NCBI RefSeq assembly: GCF_910592395.1
Contig: NC_088321.1
Location: forward strand, 9,798,001-9,862,000
Direction of reading: 5' to 3'
Length of the DNA stretch: 64,000 nucleotides
From: Lineus longissimus
Taxonomy: Eukaryota; Nemertea; Pilidiophora; Heteronemertea; Lineidae
Below, one piece after another: positions 51,000-64,000 of this stretch. The notes under the pieces are model-generated. The model searched no databases and was not told the origin of the DNA. It saw only the letters and a program-made list of their open reading frames with translations. The translations under genes were made by a program, and so were the position numbers. Within the stretch, counting starts at the first letter, position 1; the number at the start of each line of letters is the position of its first letter.

Positions 51000-53900
51000 G
51001 CCAGTAGTGTAATATTGCTAGTCTAATTTCAACTAATCATCGCAGAAACTCAAAATTGCGGTCTCAGTTTGTCCAATTGAGCATCTCGACTCAGCATAAC
51101 CAAAATGAGCGTGATTGGTCGCGACGAGCGCCATCGCCGACCGACTTTCATCGCCAGTAGTGTAATATCGCTATCGAATGACAACTTATCATCGCAGAAT
51201 ATCGAAATTGTGGTCTCAATTTGTCCAATCGGTAATCTCGACTCTGTATAACAAAAATGAGCATGATTGGACGCGACGAGCGCCATCACCGACCAACTTT
51301 CATCGCCTGTAGTGTAATATTGCTAGTCTAATGACAAGTAATCATCGCAGAATCTCGAAATTGTGGTCTCAGATTGTCAAATCGGTCATCTCGACTCAGT
51401 ATTACAAAAATGAGCGTGATTGGACGCGACGAGCGCCATCGCCGACCGACTTTCATCGCCAGTAGCGTAATATTGCTAGTCTAATTTCAATTAATCATCG
51501 CAGAATCTCTAAATTGCGGTCTCAGTTGGTCCAATTGAGCATCTCGACTCTGCATAACCAAAATGAGCGTGATTGGTCGCGACGAGCGCCATCGTCGACC
51601 GACTTTCATCGCCAGTAGTGTAATATCGCTATCGAATGACAACTTATCATCGTAGAATCTCAAAATTGCGGTCTCAGTTTGACCATCAGTCATCTCGACT
51701 GTGCATAACCAAAGTGAGCGTTATTGGTCGCGACGAGCGCCATCGCCGACCGACTTTCATCGCCAGTAGTGTAATATCGCTATCGAATGACAACTTATCA
51801 TCGCAGAATCTCAAAATTGCGGTCTCAGTTTGTCCAATTGAGCATCTCGACTCTGCATATCCAAAATGAGCGTGATTGGTCGCGACGAGCGCCATCGCCG
51901 ACCGACTTTCATCGCCAGTAGTGTAATATCGCTATCGAATGACAACTTATCATCGCAGAATATCGAAATTGTGGAATCAATTTGTCCAAGCGGTCATCTC
52001 GACTCTGTATAACAAAAGTGAGCGTGATTGGACGCGACGAGCGCCATCGCCGACCGACTTTCATCGCCAGTAGTGTAATATCGCTATCGAATGACAGCTT
52101 ATCATCGCAGAATATCGAAATTGTGGAATTAATTTGTCCAATCGGTCATCTCGACTCTGTATAACAAAAGTGAGCGTGATTGGACGCGACGAGCGCCATC
52201 GCCGACCAACTTTCATCGCCAGTAGTGTAATATCGCTATCGAATGACAACTTATCATCGCAGAATATCGAAATTGTGGTCTCGATTTGTCCAATCGGTAA
52301 TCTCGACTCTGTATAACAAAAATGAGCGTGATTGGACGCGACGAGCGCCATCACCGACCAACTTTCATCGCCTGTAGTGTAATATTGCTAGTCTAATGAC
52401 AAGTAATCATCGCAGAATCTCGAAATTGCTGTCTCAGATTGTCAAATCGGTCATCTCGACTCTGTATAACAAAAGTGAACTTGATTAGACGCGACGAGCG
52501 CCATCGCCGACCGACTTTCATCGCCAGTAGCGTAATATTGCTAGTCTAATTTCAACTAATCATCGCAGAATCTCAAAATTGTGGTCTCAGATTGTCAAAT
52601 CGGTCATCTCGACTCAGTATTACAAAAATGAGCGTGATTGGACGCGACGAGCGCCATCGCCGACCGACTTTCATCGCCAGTAGCGTAATATTGCTAGTCT
52701 AATTTCAATTAATCATCGCAGAATCTCAAAATTGCGGTCTCAGTTGGTCCAATTGAGCATCTCGACTCTGCATTACCAAAATGAGCGTGATTGGTCGCGA
52801 CGAGCGTGATCGCCGACCGACTTTCATCGCCAGTAGTGTAATATCGCTATCGAATGACAACTTATCATCGCAGAATCTCAAAATTGCGGTCTAAGTTTGA
52901 CCATCGGTCATCTCGACTCTGCATAACCAAAGTGAGCATGATTGGTCGCGACGAGCGCCATCGCCGACCGACTTTCACCGCCAGTAGTGAAATATCGCTA
53001 TCGAATGACAACTTATCATCGCAGAATATCGAAATTGTGGAATCAATTTGTGCAATCGGTCATCTCGACTCTGTATAACAAAAGTGAGCGTGATTGGACG
53101 CGACGAGCGCCATCGCCGACCGACTTTCATCGCCAGTAATGTAATATTGCTAGTCTAATTTCAACTAATCATCGCAGAATCTCAAAATTGCGGTCTCAGT
53201 TTGTCCAATTGAGCATCTCGACTCAGCATAACCAAAATGAGCGTGATTGGTCGCGACGAGCGCCATCGCCGACCGACTTTTATCGCCAGTAGTGAAATAT
53301 CGCTATCGAATGACAACTTATCATCGAAGAATATCGAAATTGTGGTCTCAATTTGTCAAATCGGTCATCTCTATTCTGTATAACCAAAATGAGCGTGATT
53401 AGACGCGACGAGCGCCATCGCCGATTGTTTTTCATCACCTGTAGTGTAATATTGCTAGTCTAATGACAAGTAATCATCGCAGAATCTCGCAATTGCGTTA
53501 TCAGATTGTCAAATCGGTCATCTCGACTCTATATAACCAAAATGAGCGTGATTGGTCGTGACGAGCACCATCGCCGACCGACTTTCATTGCCTGTAGTGT
53601 AATATTGCTAGTCTAATGACAAGTAATCATCGCAGAATCTCGAAATTGTGGTCTCAGATTGTCAAATCGGTCATCTCGACTCAGTATTACAAAAATGAGC
53701 GTGATTGGACGCGACGAGCGCCATCGCCGACCGACTTTCATCGCCAGTAGCGTAATATTGCCAGTCTAATTTCAATTAATCATCGCAGAATCTCTAAATT
53801 GCGGTCTCAGTTGGTCCAATTGAGCATCTCCACTCTGCATAACCAAAATGAGCGTGATTGGTCGCGACGAGCGCCATCGTCGACCGACTTTCATCGCCAG

Positions 53901-56900
53901 TAGTGTAATATCGCTATCGAATGACAACTTATCATCGTAGAATCTCAAAATTGCGGTCTCAGTTTGACCATCGGTCATCTCGACTGTGCATAACCAAAGT
54001 GAGCGTTATTGGTCGCGACGAGCGCCATCGCCGACCGACTTTCATCGCCAGTAGTGAAATATCGCTATCGAAAGACAACTTATCATCGCAGAATATCGAA
54101 ATTGAGGTCTCAATTTGTCAGATCGGTCATCTCTACTCTGTATAACAAAAATGAGCGTGATTGGTCGCGACGAGCGCCATCGCCGACCGACTTTCATCGC
54201 CAGTAGTGTAATATCGCTATCGAATGACAACTTATCATCGCAGAATCTCAAAATTGCGGTCTCAGTTTGTCCAATTGAGCATCTCGACTCTGCATAACCA
54301 AAATGAGCGTGATTGGTCGCGACGAGCGCCAGCGCCGACCGACTTTCATCGCCAGTAGTGTAATATCGCTATTAAATGACAACTTATCATCGCGGAATAT
54401 CGAAATTGTGGTCTCAATTTGTCCAATCGGTCATCTCGACTCTGTATAACCAAAATGAGCGTGATTGGACACTACAAGCGCCATCGCCGATCGACTTTCA
54501 TTGCCTGTAGTGTAATATTGCTAGTCTAATGACAAGTAATCATCGCAGAATCTCGAAATTGCTGTCTCAGATTGTCAAATCGGTCATCTCGACTCTGTAT
54601 AACAAAAGTGAGCGTGATTGGACGCGACGAGCGCCATCGCCGACCGACTTTCATCGCCAGTAGCGTAATATTGCTAGTCTAATTTCAATTAATCATCGCA
54701 GAATCTCTAAATTGCGGTCTCAGTTGGTCCAATTGAGCATCTCGACTCTGCATAAGCAAAATGAGCGTGATTGCTCGCGACGAGCGCACTCGCCGACCGA
54801 CTTTCATCGCCGACCGACTTTCATCGCCAGTATTGTAATATCGCTATCAAATGACAACTGATCATCGCAGAATCTCAAAATTGCGGTCTCAGTTTGACCA
54901 TAGGTAATTTCGACTCTGCATAACCAAAGGGAGCGTGATCGGTCGCGACGTGCGCCATCGCCGACTAACTTTCATCGCCTGTAGTGTAATATTTCTAGTC
55001 TAATGACAAGTAATCATCGCAGAATCTCGAAATTGCAGTCTCAGATTGTCAAATCGGTCATCTCGACTCTGTATAACCAAAATGAGCGTGATTTGACGCG
55101 ACGAGCGCCATCGCCGACCTACTTTCATCGCCTGTAGTGTAATATTTCTAGTCTAATGACAAGTAATCATCGCAGAATCTCGAAATTGCAGTCTCAGATT
55201 GTCAAATCGGTCATCACGACTCTGTATAACCAAAATGAGTGTGATTTGATGCGACGAGCGCCATTGCCGACCGATTTTCATCGCCAGTAGTGTAATATTG
55301 CTAGTGTAAAGACAACTAATCATTGCAGAATCTCAAAATTGCAGTCTTAGATTGTCAAATCGGTCATCTCAACTCTGCATGACCAAAATGAGTGTGATTG
55401 GTCGCGACGAGCGCACTCGCCGACCGACTTTCATCGCCGACCGACTTTCATCGCCAGTAGTCAAATATCGCTATCAAATGACAACTTATCATCGCAGAAT
55501 CTCAAAATTGTGGTGTCAGTTTGACCATCAGTCATCTAGACTCTGTATAACCAAAGTCAGCGTGATCGGTCGCGACGAGCGCCATCGCCGACCGACTTTC
55601 ATTGCCTGTAGTGTAATATTGCTAGTCTAATGACAAGTAATCATCGCAGAATCTCGAAACTGCAGTCTCAGATTGTCAAATCGGTCATCTGAACTCTGCA
55701 TGACCAAAGTGAGCGTGATTGGTCGTGACGAGCGCACTCGCCAACCGACTTTCATCGCCGACCGACTTTCATCGCCAGTAGTGTAATATCGCTATCAAAT
55801 GACAACTTATCATTGCAGAATCTCAAAAATGTGGTGTCAGTTTGACCATCAGTCATCTCGAACCAAAAAATGAGCGTGATTGGTCGCGACGAGCGCCATC
55901 GCCGACCAACTTTCATCGCCAGTAGTGTAATATTGTTAGTCTAATGACAAGTCATCATCGCAGAATCTCAAAACTGCAGTCTCAGATTGTCAAATCGGTC
56001 ATCTTGACTCTGTATAACCAAAATGAGCGTGATTTCAAGCGACGAGCGCCATCGCCGACTGACTTTCATTGCCAGTAGCGTAATATTGCTAGTGTAATGT
56101 CAACTCATCATCACAGAATCTCGAAATTGCGGTCTCAGTTTATCTAATGGAGCATCTCGACTCTACATAATCAAAATGATCGTGATTGGTCGCGAGGAGC
56201 GCCATCGCCGACTGACTTTCATCGCCAGTAGTGTAATATAGCAATTGAATGACAACTTATCATTGCAGAATCTCAAAATTGCGGTCTCAGTTTGACCATC
56301 TGTCATCCTGGCTCTGCATGACTAAGATGAGCGTGATTGGTCGCGACGAGCCCAATCGCCGACCGACTTTCATCGCCAGTAGTGTAATATCGCTATCAAA
56401 TGACAACTTATCATCGCAGAATCTCGAAATTGCGGTCTCAGTTTGTCCAATCGTTTCTCTCAACTCTGTATTACCAAAATGAGCGTGATCGGTCACGACG
56501 AGCCCCATCCCCGACCGACTTTCATCGCCAGTAGCGTAATATTGCTAGAATAATGACAACTTATCATCGCAGAATCTCAAAATTGCGGTCTCAGTTTGTC
56601 CAATTGAGCATCTCGACTCTGCATAACCAAAATGAGCGTGATTGGTCGCGACGAGCGCCATCTCCGACCGACTTTCATCGCCAGTAGTGTAATATCGCTA
56701 TCGAATGACAACTTATCATCGCAGAATCTCAAAATTGCGGTCTCAGTTTGACCATCGGTCATCTTGACTCTGCATAACCAAAGCGAGCGTGATTGGTCGC
56801 GACGAGCGCCATCGCCGACCGACCTTCATCGCCAGTAGTGAAATATCGCTATCGAATGACAACTTATCATCGCAGAATATCGAAATTGTGGAATCAATTT

Positions 56901-57728
56901 GTCCAATCGGTCATCTCGACTCTGTATAACAAAAGTGAGCGTGATTGGACGCGACGAGCGCCATCGCCGACCGACTTTCATCGCAAGTAGTGTAATATTG
57001 CTAGTCTAATTTCAACTAATCATCGCAGAATCTCGAAATTGCTGTCTCAGATTGTCAAATCGGTCATCTCGACTCTGTATAACAAAAGTAAGCGTGATTA
57101 GACGCGACGAGCGCCATCGCCGATTGTTTTTCATCACCTGTAGTGTAATATTGCTAGTCTAATGACAAGTAATCATCGCAGAATCTCGCAATTGCGTTAT
57201 CAGATGGTCAAATCCGTCATCTCGACTCTGTATAACCAAAATGAGCGTGATTGGTCGTGACGAGCACCATCGCCGACCGACTTTCATTGCCTGTAGTGTA
57301 ATATTGCTAGTCTAATGACAAGTAATCATCGCAGAATCTCGAAATTGTGGTCTCAGATTGTCAAATCGGTCATCTCGACTCAGTATTACAAAAATGAGCG
57401 TGATTGGACGCGACGAGCGCCATCGCCGTCCGACTTTCATCGCCAGTAGCGTAATATTGCCAGTCTAATTTCAATTAATCATCGCAGAATCTCTAAATTG
57501 CGGTCTCAGTTGGTCCAATTGAGCATCTCGACTCTGCATAACCAAAATGAGCGTGATTGGTCGCGACGAGCGCCATCGTCAACCGACTTTCATCGCCAGT
57601 AGTGTAATATCGCTATCGAATGACAACTTATCATCGTAGAATCTCAAAATTGCGGTCTCAGTTTGACCATCGGTCATCTCGACTGTGCATAACCAAAGTG
57701 AGCGTTATTGGTCGCGACGAGCGCCATC

Positions 57729-60700
57729 GCCGACCGACTTTCATCGCCAGTAGTGAAATATCGCTATCGAAAGACAACTTATCATCGCAGAATATCGAAA
57801 TTGAGGTCTGAATTTGTCAAATCGGTCATCTCTACTCTGTAAAACAAAAATGAGCGTGATTGGTCGCGACGAGCGCCATCGCCGACCGACTTTCATCGCC
57901 AGTAGTGTAATATCGCTATCGAATGACAACTTATCATCGCAGAATCTCAAAATTGCGGTCTCAGTTTGTCCAATTGAGCATCTCGACTCTGCATAACCAA
58001 AATGAGCGTGATTGGTCGCGACGAGCGCCATCGCCGACCGACTTTCATCGCCAGTAGTGTAATATTGCTAGTCTAATGACAAGTAATCATCGCAGAATCT
58101 CGAAATTGTGGTCTCAATTTGTCCAATCGGTCATCTCGACTCTGTATAACCAAAATGAGCGTGATTGGACACTACAAGCGCCATCGCCGATCGACTTTCA
58201 TTGCCTGTAGTGTAATATTGCTAGTCTAATGACAAGTAATCATCGCAGAATCTCGAAATTGCTGTCTCAGATTGTCAAATCGGTCATCTCGACTCTGTAT
58301 AACAAAAGTGAGCGTGATTAGACGCGACAAGCGCCATCGCCGACCGACTTTCTTCGCCAGTAGCGTAATATTGCTAGTCTAATTTCAATTAATCATCGCA
58401 GAATCTCTAAATTGTGGTCTCAGTTGGTCCAATTGAGCATCTCGCCTCTGCATAAGCAAAATGAGCGTGATTGCTCGCTACGAGCGCACTCGCCGACCGA
58501 CTTTCATCGCCGACCGACTTTCATCGCCAGTATTGTAATATCGCTATCAAATGACAACTGATCATCGCAGAATCTCAAAATTGCGGTCTCAGTTTGACCA
58601 TAGGTAATTTCGACTCTGCATAACCAAAGGGAGCGTGATCGGTCGCGACGAGCGCCATCGCCGACTAACTTTCATCGCCTGTAGTGTAATATTCCTAGTC
58701 TTATGACAAGTAATCATCGCAGAATCTCGAAATTGCAGTCTCAGATTGTCAAATCGGTCATCTCGACTCTGTATAACCAAAATGAGCGTGATTTGACGCG
58801 ACGAGCGCCATCGCCGACCTACTTTCATCGCCTGTAGTGTAATATTTCTAGTCTAATGACAAGTAATCATCGCAGAATCTCGAAATTGCAGTCTCAGATT
58901 GTCAAATCGGTCATCACGACTCTGTATAACCAAAATGAGTGTGATTTGATGCGACGAGCGCCATTGCCGACCGATTTTCATCGCCAGTAGTGTAATATTG
59001 CTAGTGTAAAGACAACTAATCATTGCAGAATCTCAAAATTGCAGTCTTAGATTGTCAAATCGGTCATCTCAACTCTGCATGACCAAAATGAGTGTGATTG
59101 GTCGCGACGAGCGCACTCGCCGACCGACTTTCATCGCCGACCGACTTTCATCGCCAGTAGTCAAATATCGCTATCAAATGACAACTTACCATCGCAGAAT
59201 CTCAAAATTGTGGTGTCAGTTTGACCATCAGTCATCTAGACTCTGTATAACCAAAGTCAGCGTGATCGGTCGCGACGAGCGCCATCGCCGACCGACTTTC
59301 ATTACCAGTAGTGTAATATTGCTAGTCTAATGACAAGTAATCATCGCAGAATCTCGAAACTGCAGTCTCAGATTGTCAAATCGGTCATCTCAACTCTGTA
59401 TCAGTAAAATGAGCGTGATTGCTCGCGACGAGCACACTCGCCGACCGACTTTCATCACCAGTAGTGTAATATCGCTATCAAATGACAACTTATCATCGCA
59501 GAATCTCGAAACTGCAGTCTCAGATTGTCAAATCGGTCATCTCAACTCTGCATGACCAAAGTGAGCGTGATTGGTCGTGACGAGCGCACTCGCCAACCGA
59601 CTTTCATCGCCGACCGACTTTCATCGCCAGTAGTGTAATATCGCTATCAAATGACAACTTATCATTGCAGAATCTCAAAAATGTGGTGTCAGTTTGACCA
59701 TCAGTCATCTCGAACCAAAAAATGAGCGTGATTGGTCGCGACGAGCGCCATCGCCGACCAACTTTCATCGCCAGTAGTGTAATATTGCTAGTCTAATGAC
59801 AAGTCATCATCGCAGAATCTCAAAACTGCAGTCTCAGATTGTCAAATCGGTCATCTTGACTCTGTATAACCAAAATGAGCGTGATTTCAAGCGACGAGCG
59901 CCATCGCCGACTGACTTTCATTGCCAGTAGCGTAATATTGCTAGTGTAATGTCAACTCATCATCACAGAATCTCGAAATTGCGGTCTCAGTTTATCTAAT
60001 GGAGCATCTCGACTCTACATAATCAAAATGATCGTGATTGGTCGCGAGGAGCGCCATCGCCGACTGACTTTCATCGCCAGTAGTGTAATATAGCAATTGA
60101 ATGACAACTTATCATTGCAGAATCTCAAAATTGCGGTCTCAGTTTGACCATCTGTCATCCTGGCTCTGCATGACTAAGATGAGCGTGATTGGTCGCGACG
60201 AGCCCAATTGCCGACCGACTTTCATCGCCAGTAGTGTAATATCGCTATCAAATGACAACTTATCATCGCAGAATCTCGAAATTGCGGTCTCAGTTTGTCC
60301 AATCGTTTCTCTCAACTCTGTATTACCAAAATGAGCGTGATCGGTCACGACGAGCCCCATCCCCGACCGACTTTCATCGCCAGTAGCGTAATATTGCTAG
60401 AATAATGACAACTGATCATCGCAGAATTTCAAAATTGCGGTCTCAGTTTGACCATAGGTCATTTCGACTCTGCATAACCAAAGTGAGCGAGATCGGTTGC
60501 GACGAGCGCCATCGCCGACCGACTTTCATCGCCTGTAGTGTAATATTCCTAGTCTAATGACAAGTAATCATCACAAAATCTCGAAATTGCGGTCTCAGAT
60601 TGTCAAATCGGTCATCTTGACTCTGTATAACCAAAATGAGCGTGATTGGACGCGACCAGCGCCATCGCCGACCGACTTTCATCGCCAGTAGTGTAATATT

Positions 60701-61158
60701 GCTAGTCGAATGACAACTAATCATCGCAGAATCTCAAAATTGCGGTCACAGTTTGACCATAGGTCATTTCGACTCTGCATAACCAAAGTGAGCGAGATCG
60801 GTTGCGACGAGCGCCATCGCCGACCGACTTTCATCGCCTGTAGTGTAATATTCCTAGTCTAATGACAAGTAATCATCACAAAATCTCGAAATTGCGGTCT
60901 CAGATTGTCAAATCGATCATCTTGACTCTGTATAACCAAAATGAGCGTGATTTGACGCGACGAGCGCCATCGCCGACCGACTTCCATCGCCAGTAGCGTA
61001 ATATTGCTAGTCTAAATTCAATTAATCATTGCAGAATCTCTAAATTGCGGTCTCAGTTGGTCCAATTGAGCATCTCGACTCTGCATAAGCAAAATGAGCG
61101 TGATTGCTCGCGATGAGCGCACTCGCCGACCGACTTTCATCGCCGACCGACTTTCATC
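57729..61158. repeat. Higher-order unit of about 3,430 bp, copy 1
   Basis: This unit is followed directly by a near-perfect second copy. Shared private variants include GAGGTCTGAATTTGTC, TCTCGCCTCTGCATAAGC, TTTCTTCGCCAGTAGCG and TTTCATTACCAGTAGTG. One monomer differs: near 58060 this copy has the 153-bp form (TATTGCTAGTCTAATGAC), whereas copy 2 has the 152-bp form (TATCGCTATTAAATGAC). That changes the offset from 3,430 to 3,429 and looks like gene conversion. Confidence 0.9.
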
Positions 61159-61175
61159 GCCGACCGACTTTCATC
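61125..61175. repeat. 17-bp unit repeated three times
   Basis: Three copies of GCCGACCGACTTTCATC lie at 61125-61141, 61142-61158 and 61159-61175. The boundary between the two 3.43-kb units falls inside or beside this triplet, which suggests that unequal exchange between these short repeats produced the junction. Confidence 0.92.
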
Positions 61176-64000
61176 GCCAGTAGTGAAATATCGCTATCGA
61201 AAGACAACTTATCATCGCAGAATATCGAAATTGAGGTCTGAATTTGTCAAATCGGTCATCTCTACTCTGTAAAACAAAAATGAGCGTGATTGGTCGCGAC
61301 GAGCGCCATCGCCGACCGACTTTCATCGCCAGTAGTGTAATATCGCTATCGAATGACAACTTATCATCGCAGAATCTCAAAATTGCGGTCTCAGTTTGTC
61401 CAATTGAGCATCTTGACTCTGCATAACCAAAATGAGCGTGATTGGTCGCGACGAGCGCCATCGCCGACCGACTTTCATCGCCAGTAGTGTAATATCGCTA
61501 TTAAATGACAACTTATCATCGCGGAATATCGAAATTGTGGTCTCAATTTGTCCAATCGGTCATCTCGACTCTGTATAACCAAAATGAGCGTGATTGGACA
61601 CTACAAGCGCCATCGCCGATCGACTTTCATTGCCTGTAGTGTAATATTGCTAGTCTAATGACAAGTAATCATCGCAGAATCTCGAAATTGCTGTCTCAGA
61701 TTGTCAAATCGGTCATCTCGACTCTGTATAACAAAAGTGAGCGTGATTAGACGCGACAAGCGCCATCGCCGACCGACTTTCTTCGCCAGTAGCGTAATAT
61801 TGCTAGTCTAATTTCAATTAATCATCGCAGAATCTCTAAATTGTGGTCTCAGTTGGTCCAATTGAGCATCTCGCCTCTGCATAAGCAAAATGAGCGTGAT
61901 TGCTCGCTACGAGCGCACTCGCCGACCGACTTTCATCGCCGACCGACTTTCATCGCCAGTATTGTAATATCGCTATCAAATGACAACTGATCATCGCAGA
62001 ATCTCAAAATTGCGGTCTCAGTTTGACCATAGGTAATTTCGACTCTGCATAACCAAAGGGAGCGTGATCGGTCGCGACGAGCGCCATCGCCGACTAACTT
62101 TCATCGCCTGTAGTGTAATATTCCTAGTCTTATGACAAGTAATCATCGCAGAATCTCGAAATTGCAGTCTCAGATTGTCAAATCGGTCATCTCGACTCTG
62201 TATAACCAAAATGAGCGTGATTTGACGCGACGAGCGCCATCGCCGACCTACTTTCATCGCCTGTAGTGTAATATTTCTAGTCTAATGACAAGTAATCATC
62301 GCAGAATCTCGAAATTGCAGTCTCAGATTGTCAAATCGGTCATCACGACTCTGTATAACCAAAATGAGTGTGATTTGATGCGACGAGCGCCATTGCCGAC
62401 CGATTTTCATCGCCAGTAGTGTAATATTGCTAGTGTAAAGACAACTAATCATTGCAGAATCTCAAAATTGCAGTCTTAGATTGTCAAATCGGTCATCTCA
62501 ACTCTGCATGACCAAAATGAGTGTGATTGGTCGCGACGAGCGCACTCGCCGACCGACTTTCATCGCCGACCGACTTTCATCGCCAGTAGTCAAATATCGC
62601 TATCAAATGACAACTTACCATCGCAGAATCTCAAAATTGTGGTGTCAGTTTGACCATCAGTCATCTAGACTCTGTATAACCAAAGTCAGCGTGATCGGTC
62701 GCGACGAGCGCCATCGCCGACCGACTTTCATTACCAGTAGTGTAATATTGCTAGTCTAATGACAAGTAATCATCGCAGAATCTCGAAACTGCAGTCTCAG
62801 ATTGTCAAATCGGTCATCTCAACTCTGTATCAGTAAAATGAGCGTGATTGCTCGCGACGAGCACACTCGCCGACCGACTTTCATCACCAGTAGTGTAATA
62901 TCGCTATCAAATGACAACTTATCATCGCAGAATCTCGAAACTGCAGTCTCAGATTGTCAAATCGGTCATCTCAACTCTGCATGACCAAAGTGAGCGTGAT
63001 TGGTCGTGACGAGCGCACTCGCCAACCGACTTTCATCGCCGACCGACTTTCATCGCCAGTAGTGTAATATCGCTATCAAATGACAACTTATCATTGCAGA
63101 ATCTCAAAAATGTGGTGTCAGTTTGACCATCAGTCATCTCGAACCAAAAAATGAGCGTGATTGGTCGCGACGAGCGCCATCGCCGACCAACTTTCATCGC
63201 CAGAAGTGTAATATTGCTAGTCTAATGACAAGTCATCATCGCAGAATCTCAAAACTGCAGTCTCAGATTGTCAAATCGGTCATCTTGACTCTGTATAACC
63301 AAAATGAGCGTGATTTCAAGCGACGAGCGCCATCGCCGACTGACTTTCATTGCCAGTAGCGTAATATTGCTAGTGTAATGTCAACTCATCATCACAGAAT
63401 CTCGAAATTGCGGTCTCAGTTTATCTAATGGAGCATCTCGACTCTACATAATCAAAATGATCGTGATTGGTCGCGAGGAGCGCCATCGCCGACTGACTTT
63501 CATCGCCAGTAGTGTAATATAGCAATTGAATGACAACTTATCATTGCAGAATCTCAAAATTGCGGTCTCAGTTTGACCATCTGTCATCCTGGCTCTGCAT
63601 GACTAAGATGAGCGTGATTGGTCGCGACGAGCCCAATTGCCGACCGACTTTCATCGCCAGTAGTGTAATATCGCTATCAAATGACAACTTATCATCGCAG
63701 AATCTCGAAATTGCGGTCTCAGTTTGTCCAATCGTTTCTCTCAACTCTGTATTACCAAAATGAGCGTGATCGGTCACGACGAGCCCCATCCCCGACCGAC
63801 TTTCATCGCCAGTAGCGTAATATTGCTAGAATAATGACAACTGATCATCGCAGAATTTCAAAATTGCGGTCTCAGTTTGACCATAGGTCATTTCGACTCT
63901 GCATAACCAAAGTGAGCGAGATCGGTTGCGACGAGCGCCATCGCCGACCGACTTTCATCGCCTGTAGTGTAATATTCCTAGTCTAATGACAAGTAATCAT
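61159..64000. repeat. Higher-order unit of about 3,430 bp, copy 2 (cut by window edge)
   Basis: It matches copy 1 at offset 3,429-3,430 up to the end of the window. Only isolated substitutions are seen, for example CAGAAGTG near 63202 against CAGTAGTG near 59773. About 2.84 kb of the unit is present here. Confidence 0.9.

Larger units (their letters stand above)
43195..54769. repeat. Satellite array block A2, A-type monomers
   Basis: The array returns abruptly to A-type monomers (CTATCGAATGACAACTTATC, GTGGAATCAATTTGTCC, GTTGGTCCAATTGAGC). The first part, to about 49.4 kb, is a rearranged duplicate of 11.9-19.6 kb. The later part (about 49.2-53.1 kb) repeats blocks resembling 4.1-5.6 kb: 51487-52354 matches 4145-5012 at offset 47,342, including the CAAGCGG variant. 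The rare monomer end CGATTGTTTTTCATCACCTG occurs near 48836, 49911 and 53422, and also near 18132 and 19032 in block A1. No genes are supported; open frames are repeat shadows. Confidence 0.95.
54770..64000. repeat. Satellite array block C, mixed A/B monomers with a 3.4-3.9 kb higher-order period
   Basis: A- and B-type monomers alternate in a fixed order that repeats. Landmarks at 55352, 59052 and 62481 begin the same run of monomers (spacing 3,700 and 3,429 bp), and those at 56249, 60101 and 63530 another (3,852 and 3,429 bp). A 9-bp deletion, CATCTCGAACCAAAAAATG instead of the full CTCTGTATAACC, sits near 55855, 59707 and 63136 in the same relative place. The array continues beyond the window's end. 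No genes are supported. Confidence 0.95.

Noticed and set aside
1-64000. CRISPR array
   Set aside because: The repeats are contiguous about 152-bp monomers without unique spacers of constant size, and there are no cas genes. The pattern is satellite DNA.
1-64000. CENP-B-box-like centromere motif
   Set aside because: I looked for TTCG followed by A and CGGG at the required spacing in both strands of the typical monomer. TTCGATAGCGAT is the closest and lacks the CGGG half, so a centromere role is not supported by this motif.
1-64000. Inverted (head-to-head) satellite segments or large palindromes
   Set aside because: Every block reads in the same orientation on the plus strand; the only long inverted repeats found are the transposon ends.

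Overview
The window is almost entirely one tandem satellite DNA array. About 400 head-to-tail copies of a monomer of about 152 bp, all in the same orientation, run from base 1 to base 64000. One DNA transposon of 2,110 bp interrupts them. I see no rRNA, tRNA, CRISPR, bacterial operon or host gene. This points to satellite heterochromatin (possibly pericentromeric, centromeric or subtelomeric) of a eukaryote. The only true coding sequence belongs to the transposon, an IS630-Tc1-mariner (ITm) transposase whose catalytic spacing counts as DD82E. From memory, that spacing fits the Sailor-type ITm group, known mostly from invertebrates. The satellite is CpG-rich (14 CpG in the first 152 bp, against about 8.4 expected from base composition). 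That argues against a heavily CpG-methylated vertebrate or plant genome and agrees with an invertebrate. The species cannot be named from the sequence.

Layout. Block A1 (1 to about 20,390) holds A-type monomers, with an island of B-like monomers near 9.3-9.9 kb. Block B1 (about 20,390-36,426) holds B-type monomers in long higher-order repeats (a 4,014-bp period, then a 2,302-bp period). The transposon lies at 36,427-38,536, between duplicated TA dinucleotides. Block B2 (38,537 to about 43,195) is B-type and contains an uninterrupted paralogue of the transposon's target monomer. Block A2 (about 43,195-54,770) is A-type and is a rearranged duplicate of the 11.9-19.6 kb part of A1. Block C (about 54,770-64,000) is a mixed A/B array with a higher-order period of 3.43-3.85 kb, and its last copy runs off the window edge.

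Monomers fall into two interchangeable length forms, 152 and 153 bp, distinguished around a TATCGCTATCGAATG versus TATTGCTAGTCTAATG segment. Because 152 is not a multiple of 3, the many 60-126 codon open frames in the array are the same few shadow peptides recurring in both strands, not genes. A second scale of repetition, a 17-bp unit at the 3' end of the monomer, is locally duplicated to 2, 3 or 4 copies.

Functionally, the satellite has no visible coding role. The transposon looks structurally complete (31-bp terminal inverted repeats with 2 mismatches, TA duplication, open transposase frame with all three catalytic acids) and could be or recently have been active. The first 31 codons of its open frame look more like translated intron and polypyrimidine tract than real protein.
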